Shown in pieces: positions 33,960 through 42,420 of a DNA stretch of 64,000 bases; position 1 is the stretch's first letter, and each line of letters opens with the position of its first letter. The position numbers and the translations under genes are program-made. This DNA is from Ga0077536 sp943370145. GTDB taxonomy: Bacteria; Pseudomonadota; Gammaproteobacteria; Ga0077536. Location: NCBI GenBank assembly GCA_943370145.1, contig CALRPY020000013.1, positions 1 through 64,000 on the forward strand, given 5' to 3'. The notes under the pieces are model-generated. The model was not told the origin of the DNA, made no database searches, and saw nothing but the letters and a program-made list of their open reading frames with translations.

Positions 33960-34697
33960 ATGACCGCGGCACTCACCGTCTCGGCGCTCACCAAGCGCTA
34001 CCGCCAACGCACGGTGCTGGATGGCGTGAGCTTCCAGGTCGAGGCCGGTGCGGCCACCGCGCTGCTCGGCATCAACGGCGCCGGCAAGTCCACGCTGATC
34101 CGCGCCGTGCTGGATCTCGTCGACATCGACGCGGGTGATATCGCCATCTTCGGCGAAACGCATCACGAGGCCCGCGCCCGCGGGCCGCTGGCCTATCTGG
34201 GCGAACGATTCCTCCCGCCGCATTTCGCACGGGGGCGCGAGGTGCTGGACCTGCTGTGCCGGCTCCACGGCGTGTCCTTCGATCCGGCGCGGGCCGCCGC
34301 CGAGTGCAAGGCCCTCGAGTTCGACCCGGCGGCGCTGGAGCGGCCGGCGCGGGAGTACTCGAAAGGCATGATGCAGAAACTCGGGCTCGTCGCCTGCCTG
34401 CTCGCGAACCGCCCGCTGCTGCTGCTGGACGAGCCGATGAGCGGTCTCGACCCGCAGGCGCGTGCGCTGATCCGTGAACGCCTGCACGCGCTGCGCGCGT
34501 CCGGCACCACCCTCTTTTTCAGCACCCATGCGCTGCGCGACGTCGGCGAACTCTGCGACCGGGTGATCGTGCTCCACGCGGGGCGGGTCCGCTTCGACGG
34601 CACGGTCCGCGATCTCGCCCTGCTGCACCCGGCCCGGGATCTGGAGCGGGCCTTCCTGGCGCTGATCGCGACGCCGCCCGCGGACGCGGCGGCCTGA
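33960..34697 (+). CDS. ABC transporter ATP-binding protein
   Basis: A 245-residue ATPase. Walker A GINGAGKST (about residues 38-46), the signature SKGMMQKLGL in place of LSGGQ, Walker B LLLLDEPMSG and the switch His (FSTHAL) are all visible. The degenerate SKGM signature is common in ABC-2 exporters. It begins 17 bases after the prepilin stop and should pair with the permease at 31593. Together they sandwich the prepilin gene, so the exporter is likely co-regulated with it, at least in part. Confidence 0.85.
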   Translation: MTAALTVSALTKRYRQRTVLDGVSFQVEAGAATALLGINGAGKSTLIRAVLDLVDIDAGDIAIFGETHHEARARGPLAYLGERFLPPHFARGREVLDLLCRLHGVSFDPARAAAECKALEFDPAALERPAREYSKGMMQKLGLVACLLANRPLLLLDEPMSGLDPQARALIRERLHALRASGTTLFFSTHALRDVGELCDRVIVLHAGRVRFDGTVRDLALLHPARDLERAFLALIATPPADAAA

Positions 34698-34786
34698 GCC
34701 CCGGCCCCGGGCGCAGCGCATCCCCAGCCTAAAGACCTCGCGACCCCCAGCCGATACGCGTCCCGGTGTCCCAAGGACCGGATTGC

Positions 34787-35470
34787 ATGATCGATCTCCA
34801 TCCCGAACTCGCCCGCCAGTTGCTGCACGCCATTCCCGGCCCGCTCGCCCTGCTGGGCGACGACGATGTCATCATCTGGGTCAACGAGGCGTTCGCACGG
34901 CTGGCCGCGCGTGACGCGGCGGACTGCGTGGGCTGCATCATCGACGATCTGGACCTGCCGCTACGGTTGACCCTGGGCGCCGAGGCGCGCAGGGTCGGGG
35001 CGGGCACGGTCATGATGTTCGGACTCGGCGACACTGCGCTGACGGCCGCAGCCGGCGCCGGCGTGCTGACGCGTGAGGGCGTGCTGGTGCGGCTCGAGGC
35101 GGAGATTTCACGCAGCCGGCGCTACGAGAACCCGTTGTCCTGCCTCGCCGCGCGGCTGCCGATCGGCACGGATGGGGAGACCTATGGCGGGCTCGAACGA
35201 ATGCTGCGTGAGCAACTGCGCTGGGTGGACGTGCTGGCGCGCTGGTCAGATACCGAACTGCTGGTCGTGCTGCCCGAGACGCATGGCCGCGCCGCGTCTG
35301 CGCTGTCACGCAAGCTCGCGCAGCAGGCCGACCACCGTTTCCCCGCGCTGCGGGTCGTCTGGGGCAGGAGCACCTGGCGCCGGGGCGACGACGCGCGGCT
35401 CTTCGTCACCCGCGCCCTCGCCCGCGAGTGGGTGGAGCCGGTTCAGCTCAGGAACCGGTCGAGTCGATGA
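34787..35470 (+). CDS. PAS protein with degenerate GGDEF domain
   Basis: A 227-residue cytoplasmic protein. An N-terminal PAS-like region (residues 1-80, with LLGDDDVIIWVNEAFARLAA) is followed by a truncated, GGDEF-like region in which the catalytic GGDEF is replaced by a WSDTE stretch in VLARWSDTELLVVLPET. It is therefore unlikely to make c-di-GMP and may bind it or serve as a scaffold. ATG at 34787 is chosen for the AAGGA site upstream; GTG at 34766 is in frame. The 3' end overlaps the convergent OsmC-like gene by 23 bases. It may act on the c-di-GMP-responsive MshE. Confidence 0.6.
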   Translation: MIDLHPELARQLLHAIPGPLALLGDDDVIIWVNEAFARLAARDAADCVGCIIDDLDLPLRLTLGAEARRVGAGTVMMFGLGDTALTAAAGAGVLTREGVLVRLEAEISRSRRYENPLSCLAARLPIGTDGETYGGLERMLREQLRWVDVLARWSDTELLVVLPETHGRAASALSRKLAQQADHRFPALRVVWGRSTWRRGDDARLFVTRALAREWVEPVQLRNRSSR

Positions 35471-35873
35471 TTTCGAAATCGTGCGTGATCCCGGCAGTCT
35501 TGCCGAGCATGATCGACGCCGAGCAGTACTTCTCCGCCGACAGCTTCACGGCACGCTCGACCTGGGACTCCTTGAGTCCGTGACCGCTGACGACGAAATG
35601 CACATGGATGCGGGTGAATACCTTCGGGATTTCATCGGCGCGCTCGGCCGTGAGTTCGACCCGGCAGTCGGTGACCGGCTGACGCGCCTTCTGCAGGATG
35701 CTGACGACGTCGAACGCGGTGCAGCCGCCCATGCCGACGAGCACCATTTCCATGGGACGCATGCCGATGTTGCGGCCGCCCGCATCGGGTGGACCATCGA
35801 GCACGACCGCGTGGCCGCTCTCGGATTCGCCGACGAAGGACACGCCGTCGAGCCATTTGATCGTTGCTTTCAT
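35448..35873 (-). CDS. OsmC family protein
   Basis: A 141-residue protein of the OsmC/Ohr fold, closer to YhfA-like members than to Ohr. The conserved Cys pair is in MGGCTAFDVVSIL (Cys about residue 51) and SAEKYCSASIMLG (Cys about residue 116). These redox-active Cys detoxify hydroperoxides in Ohr/OsmC; the YhfA subgroup is less characterised. It is convergent with the PAS-GGDEF gene and divergent from crp, an arrangement commonly seen with crp in gammaproteobacteria. Confidence 0.9.
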   Translation of the reverse strand: MKATIKWLDGVSFVGESESGHAVVLDGPPDAGGRNIGMRPMEMVLVGMGGCTAFDVVSILQKARQPVTDCRVELTAERADEIPKVFTRIHVHFVVSGHGLKESQVERAVKLSAEKYCSASIMLGKTAGITHDFEIIDSTGS

Positions 35874-36063
35874 CGCGCGGTTTTCCTCGATGTATACAGG
35901 ACGGAGCGGCCCGGCACTTTACTAGCCACGGCCTTCCAACGCGAATAGAATCAGACACTCCGCAGGGCGGAAGTGCCCTCGCTCGTGACAAGGAGAGTCC
36001 GACGCCAACGGGCCCCGAAGATAAGCCTACGTCATCGTTCAGCCGGTTCAGGGGTAGGAAAGC

Positions 36064-36705
36064 ATGTCCATTGTTCCGTTGAAGCAGCCGCACAGCAGCG
36101 ACGCGATCCAGAAGTTCCTCGAACAATGCCATCGCAAGAATTACCCGGCGAAAGCGACGATCATCCGGCAGGGCGATCCGTCGCACGATCTCTTCTACAT
36201 CGTGAAGGGGTCGGTCACGGTGCTGCTCGAAGACGAGGAGGGCCGTGAACTGGTCCTCGCCTACCTGAACGCCGGCGACTTCTTCGGCGAAATCGGTCTG
36301 TTCAACGAGCACGTGGGCCGCAGCGCGCTGGTGCGGGCGAAGACCACCTGCGACATCGCGCAGATCAGCTACGAGAAGATCAAGAACATTCCGCAGGTGT
36401 TCCCGGACCTGGTGCTGTCCATCGCGTCCCAGCTCGCGAGCCGCCTGCGGCGCATGAATCGCAAGGTCGGCGATCTGGCCTTCATGGACGTGTCCGGTCG
36501 CGTCGCCCGGGCCCTGCTCGAACTCTGCAAGGAGCCGGATGCGATGACCCATCCGGACGGCATGCAGATCCGCGTGACCCGGCAGGAACTCGGGCGCATC
36601 GTCGGCTGTTCACGGGAGATGGTCGGACGAGTCCTCAAGACTCTGGAAGATCAGCACCTGCTGTCGGTCAGCGGCAAGACCATCGTCGTCTTCGGCGTGC
36701 GCTGA
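36064..36705 (+). CDS. crp: cAMP receptor protein (Crp/Vfr type)
   Basis: A 213-residue global regulator. The cyclic-nucleotide pocket is seen as GDFFGEIGLFNEHVGRSALV (about residues 71-90), with Glu and the Arg-Ser pair that contact cAMP, and the helix-turn-helix is VTRQELGRIVGCSREMVGRV. Length and motifs match Crp of E. coli and Vfr of Pseudomonas. GGGTAGGA upstream supports the ATG. In Pseudomonas, Vfr controls type IV pili and virulence, so a link to the pilus genes here is possible but not shown. Confidence 0.95.
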   Translation: MSIVPLKQPHSSDAIQKFLEQCHRKNYPAKATIIRQGDPSHDLFYIVKGSVTVLLEDEEGRELVLAYLNAGDFFGEIGLFNEHVGRSALVRAKTTCDIAQISYEKIKNIPQVFPDLVLSIASQLASRLRRMNRKVGDLAFMDVSGRVARALLELCKEPDAMTHPDGMQIRVTRQELGRIVGCSREMVGRVLKTLEDQHLLSVSGKTIVVFGVR

Positions 36706-36763
36706 GCACCGCTCCGGACGGCTGCCTTTCGCGGCATCGAAGCCGGCGCCGCCGAATGATTCC

Positions 36764-36792
36764 TTGACACATCGCCCCCCTGTCGGGACAAT
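36764..36792 (+). promoter_or_regulatory. Strong sigma-70-type promoter, stable-RNA style
   Basis: TTGACA (36764-36769) and GACAAT (36787-36792) have a 17-base spacer, followed by a GC-rich discriminator CGCGCGCC typical of stringently controlled RNA promoters. It reads toward the tRNA-Met at 36938, giving a leader of about 140 bases. The leader may be processed off, or it may hold an unrecognised small RNA. Confidence 0.6.
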
Positions 36793-36937
36793 CGCGCGCC
36801 TCGACAGCACAGGCTGGCGAACCTGCCTCCCGCAACTGGGAAGCACCGTTGCGCGCCCAACGCGACGGCTCCAATCGCCCCCTGGGTCGCCCGGTTCCCT
36901 CCACCTCCGCGGAGTACCGGCGACGCTACTTGAAAAT

Positions 36938-37014
36938 GGCTACGTAGCTCAGCTGGTTAGAGCGCGGCACTCATAATGCTGAGGTCGGTGGTTCAAGTCC
37001 ACCCGTAGCCACCA
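36938..37014 (+). tRNA. tRNA-Met (anticodon CAT), elongator
   Basis: A complete 77-base cloverleaf with encoded CCA. The acceptor stem GGCTACG/CGTAGCC, the D-arm GCTCAGCTGGTTAGAGC, the anticodon loop CTCATAA and a TTCAAGT T-loop are all present. The body closely resembles the E. coli elongator tRNA-Met, which rules against an initiator; a lysidine-modified Ile tRNA with CAT is unlikely from the acceptor stem. Confidence 0.95.
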
Positions 37015-37181
37015 CCTTCCATACACGCCGTCTATCCGTCCATTCGTCAGCTTCGGACAGGAACCACCGACCTCCGGTCGGGGCTGCTCGCGGCCTGTCG
37101 GTCGCGCCCCTGCGGGCGCACTGCGTGCGGCCGCCTTCGCCGATGGCGAAGTCGTCAAGTCCACCCGTAGCCACCACCTTC
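36993..37181 (+). repeat. Duplicated tRNA 3' end (attachment-site-like direct repeat)
   Basis: The 27 bases at 36993-37019, covering the T-arm, acceptor end and CCA of the tRNA, are repeated exactly at 37155-37181. The copies are 162 bases apart. Integrative elements that insert into tRNA genes leave just such a duplication. A second 26-base direct repeat (37065-37090 and 37205-37230) covers the sequence downstream, so the unit was duplicated in part and then lost an internal piece. Confidence 0.8.
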
Positions 37182-37204
37182 GAACGGACCCTACTGCCCC
37201 GTTG

Positions 37205-37230
37205 CACCGACCTCCGGTCGGGGCTGCTCG
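37205..37230 (+). repeat. Second copy of a 26-base direct repeat
   Basis: This copy matches 37065-37090 exactly. The core is a hairpin, CCGACC-TCC-GGTCGG, followed by a GGGCTGCTCG run. Both copies follow a tRNA-end repeat, in the same order. They are part of the tandem duplication at the integration scar. Confidence 0.75.
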
Positions 37231-37298
37231 TGCACTGCCGTTACGAACCTGCCGCCTCCCTGCGCTTGCGCGGCGGCACTGGTGCGGGACCCGCCCCC

Positions 37299-37403
37299 GC
37301 AGATCCTCTTGGCCGCCTCAATCAGGTCCTCCAACCCAGGTCCCGGGTAGTGCGTCGTGATGCAGTCGGACTTGTGTCCGAGCCGCACTTTTCGCGTCGC
37401 GTG
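37299..37403 (-). pseudogene. Remnant C-terminus of a tyrosine recombinase (integrase)
   Basis: One reading frame on the minus strand contains LGHKSDCITTHYPGPG followed by LEDLIEAAKRIC. This is the end of a phage-type integrase: LGHK is the last catalytic His box, and the Tyr in THY is the nucleophile. The rest of the enzyme, including both catalytic Arg, is absent, and the surrounding frame is unlike a real protein. It lies beside a duplicated tRNA end, where such an enzyme would act, so it is a degraded relic of the element that integrated here. Confidence 0.7.
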
Positions 37404-37583
37404 CGGCATGCCTTCTTTTGGAATTCGATCGGTTCGACAGCCCGTTTGACGAAAGCCAGGCGACTGAAAAGTCGCGGCTCTCCCATCTTTCAACGATCGG
37501 CAATCCACATCGGCAATGCCGAGGCTTGAAACCCGGAAAATTCTCTTCTGGGCAGAAGCCTGGGGCTTCTCTAATATCGGCAA

Positions 37584-38786
37584 ATGGCACCCGGTGACCT
37601 GCAAATCGAAGTTCCGAGCCGCATCGAACCCTGCCTCGTTGAGCAGCCCCAGGCCGAGCTGTTGGATCTGCTGACGGAATTACCCGCCGCTGCTCGCCTG
37701 CTCGGCGCCCGCTTGCATCCGCGAACCGCGGCAAGCCTGGCAAAATTCGTGAGGGTCATGAATTGCTACTACTCGAACCTTATCGAAGGGCGCAACACGC
37801 GGCCCAGGGACATTGAACGGGCACTCGCCAACGACCTCGATACCGACCAGGTACGCAGGAATCTCCAGATTGAGGCCCGGGCCCATATCCAGCTGCAGGA
37901 GATTATCGAGGCCGAGCACGCCGCCGGGAGACTGCCGGACCCGGTCACCGCGGATTTCATCCAGGGCCTGCACCGCGAGTTTTATCGTGACGCTCCCGAG
38001 GCAATGCTGCACATTACCGGCGCTGGCCGCGATTTCGTGATGACGCCGGGGGTGTTCCGTACGCAACCCGAGCATGAGGTAGCGGTTGGCCGCCACATGC
38101 CGCCGAGCAGCGCGGCGGTTGCGCCTTTCATGGACTATTTCGCCAACCGTTATGCGTTCTCCCGACTGAGCCCCGCGCAACGAATTCTAGCCTTGCCGGC
38201 GGCACACCACAGGCTCAACTACATCCACCCTTTTCCCGACGGCAACGGGCGAGTCAGCCGCCTGATGAGCCATGCGATGGCGCTGCAAGCTGGTATCGGC
38301 GCCCATGGCCTGTGGTCAATTTCCAGGGGAATGGCGAGAGGGCTGGCGAGCGGTGACGAATACAAATCAATGATGGACCACGCCGACACGCCACGTCAGG
38401 GTGATCTGGACGGGCAAGGCAATCTCTCCCTTGCGGCGCTGGCGGAATTCTGCATCTGGTTTTTGAAGGTGTGCCTGGACCAAGTCCGCTTCATGAGCCA
38501 GCTGCTCGATATCGACGGCCTCACCGAACGTCTCCGTGCTTATGCGAGGTCCTCGGGCTTGCGGCCGGAAGCTGCGACCCTGCTCGTCGAAATCTTCCAT
38601 CGGGGCGAAATTGCGCGCGGTGATACCCCCGCAATCACAGGCTTGGGCGAACGAACAGCCCGCACGCTCCTGCGCGAACTGTTGAAGGACGGCATCATCA
38701 GCTCCGCGAGCGAGAAGAGCGCCGTGTACCTGCGCTTTCCGGTGGAGAGGCGGGACATCCTGTTCCCACGGCTGTTCGCAGGATGA
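37584..38786 (+). CDS. Fic family protein (probable AMP transferase)
   Basis: A 400-residue protein. The Fic active-site motif is intact as HPFPDGNGRVSR (about residues 214-225), with the catalytic His and the nucleotide-binding GNGR. SNLIEG near residue 63 fits the inhibitory (S/T)xxxE(G/N) helix, here ahead of the Fic core as in class II Fic proteins, so the enzyme is probably self-inhibited. A C-terminal winged-helix-like part (about 320-395) suggests DNA or regulator contact, a common layout in mobile-element Fic proteins. It lies in the island next to the tRNA scar, so it was likely acquired horizontally. Confidence 0.88.
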   Translation: MAPGDLQIEVPSRIEPCLVEQPQAELLDLLTELPAAARLLGARLHPRTAASLAKFVRVMNCYYSNLIEGRNTRPRDIERALANDLDTDQVRRNLQIEARAHIQLQEIIEAEHAAGRLPDPVTADFIQGLHREFYRDAPEAMLHITGAGRDFVMTPGVFRTQPEHEVAVGRHMPPSSAAVAPFMDYFANRYAFSRLSPAQRILALPAAHHRLNYIHPFPDGNGRVSRLMSHAMALQAGIGAHGLWSISRGMARGLASGDEYKSMMDHADTPRQGDLDGQGNLSLAALAEFCIWFLKVCLDQVRFMSQLLDIDGLTERLRAYARSSGLRPEAATLLVEIFHRGEIARGDTPAITGLGERTARTLLRELLKDGIISSASEKSAVYLRFPVERRDILFPRLFAG

Positions 38787-38928
38787 AAGCTGGCGCTTGC
38801 TGGGCGCTCCCGAGGGGGCAAGCCCTGACTTCAAGCCCTGCATCTTCCCGCTGCTGTTCTTCAAGCGCAGGCGCGGACCTGTCAGTCGAGGCCAGTCGCA
38901 GGTCGGGCGCCGGGAAAGTGACAGGCGC

Positions 38929-39846
38929 TCAGCCCGCGGCCCAGGCGCGCGTGCGATCGATGATGAAATCGATGAGGGTGCGCACCGCGAGCGTCTCGTA
39001 GCGGCCCGGCATGCGCAGCAGGAACATGCGGGTGCCATAGATGCTGAGGCGCCATTCATCGAGCACGGTGACGACCCGTCCGGCGGCCACGTCCTGGCGG
39101 ACGACGTAGTCGGGCACCACCCCCACACCGAGCCCCGCGAGCACCGCCTCGCGCAGGAACCTGAAGTTTTCGGACGCCAGCGTCGGGCGCAGCGTGAGAT
39201 CGTGTCGCTCGCCACCGCGGCTCGCCGATATGCGCAGTTCGCGGCCTTCGACCTTGGAGGTGATGAGCGGCACCTCGCACAGTGCCTCGAGGCGCGACGG
39301 CATCGCATGCGAGCTGGCGTAACCCACCGACGCGCAGGCGACGTAGCGCACGCGCGCCAGATCGATGGCGACCAGCTGCTCCGGAGGCTCGGCCATCACG
39401 CGCAGCGCGACGTCGACCTCCCTGCCCAGCAGATCGTCGACGCGGTTGTCGAACAGCACGTCGAGTGCGATGTCAGGATAGCGGCGCTTGAACTCGAGCA
39501 GCCAGTCCGACATGACCACTTCGCCGAAGCCCGTGGGCAGGCTGAGACGCACCGTGCCGTGCAGTCCCTTGCCGAGCAGGTTGACGGACTCACGCGCGGC
39601 CAGCACCTCGTCACGGATCCGTCGACCGTGTTCGTACAGGCGCTTGCCGACCTCGGTCGGTTCCATGCGCCGGGTCGTGCGCCGGAACAGCTGCATGCCG
39701 ATGGCCTGCTCGAGCTGCCGCAGGCGATAGCTCACGTTGGCCCGGCTCGTCTTGAGGCTGCGCGCGGCGAGACTGAGGTTGCCCGCCTCCACGATGTCCA
39801 CGAGGAGCATCAGCCCCGACGCGTCGAGAGAGGCGTTTTTTGTCAA
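38929..39846 (-). CDS. LysR family transcriptional regulator
   Basis: A 305-residue regulator. An N-terminal winged helix-turn-helix (LSLAARSLKTSRANVSYRLR, about residues 24-43) is followed by the standard coiled linker and a periplasmic-binding-like effector domain. It stands alone on the minus strand between the Fic gene and the CoA-transferase gene, and may govern one of the flanking catabolic units. The effector is unknown. Confidence 0.9.
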   Translation of the reverse strand: MTKNASLDASGLMLLVDIVEAGNLSLAARSLKTSRANVSYRLRQLEQAIGMQLFRRTTRRMEPTEVGKRLYEHGRRIRDEVLAARESVNLLGKGLHGTVRLSLPTGFGEVVMSDWLLEFKRRYPDIALDVLFDNRVDDLLGREVDVALRVMAEPPEQLVAIDLARVRYVACASVGYASSHAMPSRLEALCEVPLITSKVEGRELRISASRGGERHDLTLRPTLASENFRFLREAVLAGLGVGVVPDYVVRQDVAAGRVVTVLDEWRLSIYGTRMFLLRMPGRYETLAVRTLIDFIIDRTRAWAAG

Positions 39847-39981
39847 GATTTCAAATACAAAATTGCGTCGCTGGCCCGGATTGTAAAAGCCGGGGCGACT
39901 ATCAACAACGCGGCGGACAACGCAGCGGACAACGCACCGGTGCTCCTCGGGACGCCGCCACGCATGTCCTCGGCCTCTGGA

Positions 39982-41163
39982 TTACTTCACCACCTGCGTC
40001 TCGAACAACTGCGCGATCTGCGCGGGCGTGAAGCCGAAACGCGCGAGCACCTCGTTGCTGTGCTCGCCGATGCGGGGCGGCGGCAGGCGCACGGTGCCGG
40101 GGGTACGACTGAGCTTGGCCGGAATGCCGGCGCCGCGGTAGTCGCCGAGCTCGACCTTCATCCCGCGGCTTGCCGTGTGCTCGAGCGCGAGCGCCTGCTC
40201 GACGGTCAGGACCGGCGCGCAGGGCACGCCGATGGCCATCAGGCGATCGAAGAGCTGCACCCCGTCGTGGCTCGCGAGCAGTTCGATGAGGGCCGCGCGC
40301 AGCGGCTCGCGATTTTCCACGCGCTTGCCGTTCGAGGCGTAGCGCGGGTCCGCGCTGAGCGTCGGCGCGTCAAGTTCCGCGCACAGCGTCGCGAACTGCC
40401 GATCGTTGCCGACCGCGATGAAGAGCGGCACCGTGCCGGTCGGGAAGAGGTCGTAGGGCACGATGTTGGGATGGCCGTTGCCGGTGCGCACCGCGCGTCC
40501 GCCGTAGAGCACGTTCGCGACGTGCGGATGCAGCATCGAGATCGCGCTGTCGTAGAGCGTGACCTCCAGGCGCTGGCCCTGGCCGGAGCGCTGGCGCTCG
40601 AGCAGCGCGAGCAGGATGCCCATCGCCGCGTGCATGCCGGTGGAGGTGTCGACGATCGGCATGCCGACGCGCGTGGCGTCGGCCGACGGTTCGCCGTTCA
40701 CGCTCATCATGCCGGACATCGCCTGCAGCGCGGCGTCGTAGCCCGGCAGGCCGCCGAATTCGCCGTCCTCGCCGAAACCCGACACGCGACAGTGCACGAG
40801 GCGCGGGAAGCGGCGGGAAATCGCGTCGAGATCGTCGATGCCCCACTTGCGCCAGGTCGACATCTTGAAGTTCTCGATGAAGACATCCGCCTTTTCGAGC
40901 AGCGCGAACAGCACGTCGATGCCGCGCGGCGTCGACAGGTCCAGCGCCAGATCCTGCTTGTTGCGGTTGAGCCCGAGATAATAGGGCGCCACGCCGTCGA
41001 CGAACGGCGGCCCGAAGCCGCGCGTGTCGTCGCCCTCGAAGGATTCGACCTTCACGACCTCGGCGCCGTGGTCGCCGAGGATCTGTGCCGCATAGGGACC
41101 TGCCAGCACGCGCGACGCGTCGACGACGACGGTGCCCACGAGACTGCCACCGGGAATGTGCAT
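39982..41163 (-). CDS. CaiB/BaiF-type CoA-transferase
   Basis: A 393-residue family III CoA-transferase that moves CoA between carboxylic acids through an aspartyl anhydride. The catalytic Asp is likely the one in MPIVDTSTGMHAAMG (about residue 172), and the opening VVVDASRVLAGPYAAQILGD is typical. The family acts on carnitine, bile acids, aromatic and other acids; the substrate here is unknown. It follows an acyl-CoA dehydrogenase gene (28-base gap) in what looks like an activation and beta-oxidation unit behind the palindrome at 42421. Confidence 0.92.
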   Translation of the reverse strand: MHIPGGSLVGTVVVDASRVLAGPYAAQILGDHGAEVVKVESFEGDDTRGFGPPFVDGVAPYYLGLNRNKQDLALDLSTPRGIDVLFALLEKADVFIENFKMSTWRKWGIDDLDAISRRFPRLVHCRVSGFGEDGEFGGLPGYDAALQAMSGMMSVNGEPSADATRVGMPIVDTSTGMHAAMGILLALLERQRSGQGQRLEVTLYDSAISMLHPHVANVLYGGRAVRTGNGHPNIVPYDLFPTGTVPLFIAVGNDRQFATLCAELDAPTLSADPRYASNGKRVENREPLRAALIELLASHDGVQLFDRLMAIGVPCAPVLTVEQALALEHTASRGMKVELGDYRGAGIPAKLSRTPGTVRLPPPRIGEHSNEVLARFGFTPAQIAQLFETQVVK

Positions 41164-41191
41164 GGGTGCGTTCCTGTCGTTGCGCCGCCGC

Positions 41192-42352
41192 TCAGGGCGC
41201 GCGCATCAGATGCTTGCCGATGACGAGCTGCTGGATCTGTGACGTGCCCTCGTACAGGCGCAGGAGTCGCACGTCGCGGTAGAAGCGCTCGACCTTGTAT
41301 TCGTTCATGTAGCCGGCGCCGCCGTGGATCTGCACGCCGCGATCGGCGACGCGGCCGACCATCTCGGTCGAGAAGAGCTTGGTGCAGGACGCCTGCATGC
41401 TGACGTCCGGGTCGCTCGCGCCGGGCGGCTTCGCATCGTAGGCGTGGGCCGTGGCCTGCACCAGCGACCAGCCTGCCAGCAGCTCTGCCTGGCTGTCGGC
41501 GAGCATGGCCTGCACGAGCTGGAAGTCGCCGATGCGGCTGCCGAACTGCTTGCGATTCTGCGCAAAGGCGACGCTCTCGTCGAGGATGCGCCGGGCCATG
41601 CCGCAGGCAATCGCGGAGATGTGCAGTCGCCCGCGATCGAGCACCTTCATCGCGGTCTTGAAGCCCTTGCCCGGCACGCCGCCGATGATGTTCGCGGCCG
41701 GCACGCGCACGTTGTCGAGGTAGACGTCGCAGGTCTTGGTGCCGCGTTGCCCCATCTTGCGGTCGGGCTTGCCGATGCTGATGCCGGGCAGCGTCGCCGG
41801 CACGATGAACGCGGAAATGCCGCTCGCGCCGGCGCCGCCGGTGCGCGCCATCAGCGTGAATCCGCCGGCCCGCGGCGCGTTGGTGATGTAGCGCTTGCTG
41901 CCGGTGATGAGGTAATCGTCGCCGTCGGCGACGGCCCGCGTCTTCAGCGACGCGGCGTCGGAGCCGGCGTCGGGTTCGGTGAGCGCGAAGGACATGATGA
42001 GATCCCCGCTCGCGATGCGCGGCAGGTACTCGGCCTTCTGGGCCGCGGTACCGTCCATCAGGATGCCCTGCGAGCCGATGCCGATATTCGTGCCTACCGC
42101 GGAGCGGAAGGCGAGCGCCGTCTGGCCCAGTTCGTAGGCGACCCCGCATTCCTGCGCCATCGACAGGCCAATGCCGCCGTACTCCTCGGGGATCGACAGG
42201 CCGCAGAGTCCGAGGTCCTTCATTTCCTGCAGGATATCCGGCGGCACTTCGTCGTGTTCCTCGACGAGGTCCTCGGCCGGCACCAGGCGCTCGCGCACGA
42301 AGCGCCGCACGCTTTCCTTGAGGAGATCGAAGGTGTCGTGATCCAGGGCCAT
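41192..42352 (-). CDS. Acyl-CoA dehydrogenase
   Basis: A 386-residue flavoenzyme that introduces the alpha-beta double bond into an acyl-CoA. The FAD/substrate segments (FALTEPDAGSD, GSKRYITNAPRAG) and the C-terminal catalytic region with YEGTSQIQ, whose Glu is the base in short-chain members, are present. Typical length and no missing key residue. It is the first gene of a two-gene unit with the CoA-transferase and lies downstream of a very strong palindromic operator. Confidence 0.93.
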   Translation of the reverse strand: MALDHDTFDLLKESVRRFVRERLVPAEDLVEEHDEVPPDILQEMKDLGLCGLSIPEEYGGIGLSMAQECGVAYELGQTALAFRSAVGTNIGIGSQGILMDGTAAQKAEYLPRIASGDLIMSFALTEPDAGSDAASLKTRAVADGDDYLITGSKRYITNAPRAGGFTLMARTGGAGASGISAFIVPATLPGISIGKPDRKMGQRGTKTCDVYLDNVRVPAANIIGGVPGKGFKTAMKVLDRGRLHISAIACGMARRILDESVAFAQNRKQFGSRIGDFQLVQAMLADSQAELLAGWSLVQATAHAYDAKPPGASDPDVSMQASCTKLFSTEMVGRVADRGVQIHGGAGYMNEYKVERFYRDVRLLRLYEGTSQIQQLVIGKHLMRAP

Positions 42353-42420
42353 GGCGTTCTACTCGCTCGGTTGGGGAGCCGGAATCATCGAACGCGCCGA
42401 ATGCTTTGACAATGGCCGTT

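Larger units (their letters stand above)
37015..37583. other. Gene-poor stretch between tRNA-Met and the Fic gene
   Basis: This 570-base stretch contains the repeated tRNA end, the 26-base repeat pair, several strong hairpins (for example GCGCCC-CTGC-GGGCGC near 37105) and the integrase remnant. I see no intact gene. Base composition drops somewhat after 37380, consistent with imported DNA. Confidence 0.6.

Noticed and set aside
35891..35898. TGTATACA site between osmC-like and crp genes, the same as near 3431
   Set aside because: An 8-base palindrome can occur by chance; two sites in 64 kb without shared context are not evidence of a regulon.
39905..39945. Short tandem repeat of a GCGGACAACGCA-like unit before the LysR gene
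   Set aside because: Two copies only, with no structure or function indicated.
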